64,000 bases of DNA, taken from contig OX465282.1 in the NCBI GenBank assembly GCA_949987705.1, forward strand, positions 99,278,404-99,342,403, given 5' to 3'. Numbering within the stretch: position 1 is the first letter of the stretch; each line of letters begins with the position of its first letter. Made by a program: the position numbers and the translations under genes. This document shows, piece by piece, positions 62,251 through 64,000 of this stretch. The notes below the pieces were generated by a model, which did not search any database, was not told the origin of the DNA, and saw only the letters and a list, made by a program, of their open reading frames with translations. This DNA is from Thereva unica (lineage: Eukaryota > Arthropoda > Insecta > Diptera > Therevidae).

Positions 62251-64000
62251 CATCTGAAAGAACGCTGACCTTGGTTCTTTTAATTTTCCTTAATTATAAT
62301 TCAATTCTCATTCCCATTTGCTAATTTCATTTTCTTTGCGTAATACTGAACGTCCGCATGACTTCGTCCATTACATCACTTTCTTTCACGTGTTACTAAT
62401 TATTCGTATTCTTCTTAGTCCATTGCAGATATAAATACTTTTTTCAATTCCCGATCAATAACAATCGCTTTACACTTTCTCATGCGTGAAGTGTGGTGGC
62501 AAAGCATTCTTGGAGATTTATGCAAAAAAGAATTTTAGTATCTTAATGCATTTTTACGCATTTCACGGAGCTGATGAGATGTGCATGAGGCATTCAATTC
62601 GTAAATAATAAAATAGCCAAGAAAATTATTATTGATGAATATAAGAAATAGGTCTTCCTTCCTACGATATTATTCTTCGTCCAACTGCATTCCAAGAGAA
62701 TGACAAAAATGTTACAAGCGCCAGTCAGGCCCGGCGGGAGAACGGATGGTACGGGTACGGGTGTTTTCGAACCCGCAACTTAGCCTGTTGAAAGTTCGGC
62801 GGGCCCACAAGAATTGTGTTCTTCGTCTCAGCGCTAAGGTCTTTCATATTCACCAACATTCTAAACTATATATTTACATATTTATCGGTCGAAGACCTTG
62901 CCTGCTGTCACTTTATAAGAGTCAAAAAAGTTAGGGCGGATTTTAAGGCTGGTGCCGAATTGCGTTCTCTCGATCACCATAATACGACAACTTTTTATTT
63001 TATAGAAGCAGTTGCAATAATACTGTCGCCTATTCTCTTCATGAATTGCTGCAATATGTGGCGCCTATATTTTACTTGTTTGGGGTGACTTTGCTTATCT
63101 TCTCTCATTTCCCTATGTTAGGAGTTCAAATAACGTCATCTGTGTTCATCGTTGGTATGCTCAATTCAACATGTGCTGCAGTTGCTGTACATAAATGTAC
63201 CATCAGTCGGGGACTGATTCGCTGCCAAAACCTTTCCTTCCTACCATACTCAACCACTTAAGATGGAGAGGGTCAAGGCAAGGAGGTCTGGAGTAAAATA
63301 CCCACCTGGAATTTGAGAATAACCGAGCTTTTATCTTTTTATTTTTCAAATTGTTCAGTTATTGGATCAACTGCCTTGTCTCCCTCACTTTTCGTCGGCT
63401 TCTTCCACCCTCAACTTCCTGTGTATGTAGCTTCCACTTCCCTCCACCCATGCTCGTTCATCATCATCTGTCTAGTAAGTATTGCGGTGTCAGTGGACAT
63501 TACCTCTGTTCATAGCATCGTGTAGAGCTCTCACTTCCCTGCGCTCCTTCGTAATACATGACGTGGAGTGCACACCGACCGTTAACAAACTCGTCCCACC
63601 TCCCTTCTCATTCCCTTAAAGCTGTATCAGAACCTAATTTTCGAGCAGCGGCAGCTTTTAAATCAGAATTAGCAATAGCCGCAGACTTTTTATTTGACAG
63701 TTACCCATACAGTTGCCAGACTTTGAGATGTCAAAAAACTCTGCCGTTTGACCAAAGCAGCAAAATTAGGACTAGATGAAAAAGCAACAGTTGTCACGTG
63801 ACCACCATTAGCTTATAGGAACCGTTTGCTGCTGCTGGTTCTGAATGTGTCTCTACGGACTCGCACTGGGTCAGCTCCCCTCTAACACGTTCTGGATCCT
63901 AGAGACCCGTGCCTTCTCTCGCCAGAGAGAACATCACGCACCCTACATCGTTGGACGCAGTTCTGTAAGGCCAGATTGCGCTGATGAGTCAGCCTGTATG
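62251..64000. other. Spacer, nothing recognised
   Basis: No homology to elements elsewhere in the window, no TIR pair, and only short open frames (60-90 codons) without motifs. It may be unique host DNA. Confidence 0.35.

Overview
This is AT-rich animal DNA, most likely from an arthropod and probably an insect. The basis is the repeat content: RTE, CR1/Jockey and Jockey-type non-LTR retrotransposons, a pogo/jerky-type DNA transposon, a Helitron-like remnant, a Harbinger-type Myb/SANT exon, foldback elements and many MITEs. Introns have GT-AG ends, there are no bacterial-style operons, and no host gene can be identified with certainty. One short exon-like frame (36258-36482, minus) may belong to a host gene. 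The species cannot be named from the sequence.

Layout. 1-1434: 3' end of a CR1/Jockey-group element split by an 807-bp TIR element. 3665-4439: a MITE. 4660-8081: a Harbinger-like TIR element carrying a Myb/SANT two-exon gene and a Jockey fragment. 8576-9915: an internally deleted RTE copy (family A). 10100-10570: a probable Mutator-like transposase fragment. 12093-22549: a 10.5-kb interval bounded by ~130-bp terminal inverted repeats (TIRs) and a 3-bp target duplication; inside lie an RTE (family B) interrupted by a 1.66-kb foldback element with a 9-bp duplication, and a Jockey element interrupted by a Helitron-like piece. 23.3-26.5 kb: a duplicated non-coding segment flanking Jockey debris and a palindromic MITE. 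28.6-33.2 kb: RT fragments, MITEs and a third RTE-like element (C) sitting in a TIR element. 33629-35578: a TIR element with a 5-bp duplication.

37875-39296: a 5'-truncated RTE-A copy with a perfect 13-bp duplication. 39471-46410: a decayed RTE-B copy split at a TA by a pogo/jerky-type transposon (39630-44864) that encodes a 727-aa DDD transposase and itself carries a 1.6-kb inverted-repeat element. 48038-51228: a full-length RTE-A with an intact 986-codon reading frame. 53993-55290: another foldback element. 55.3-57.7 kb: CR1/Jockey RT and ORF1 fragments. 58350-61865: a CR1/Jockey-group element with the end of ORF1 and an open ORF2.

How the parts relate. Almost everything recognisable is mobile DNA, and insertion junctions allow a relative history: RTE-B before foldback; RTE-B before pogo, pogo before inverted-repeat element; outer TIR element before Jockey and RTE-B; TIR element before RTE-C. 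The most unusual theme is a set of three long inverted-repeat elements (12093-22549, 42551-44177, 53993-55290) that all begin TAGYCCA and are all flanked by a different matching 3-bp repeat. They may be one undescribed DNA-transposon family.
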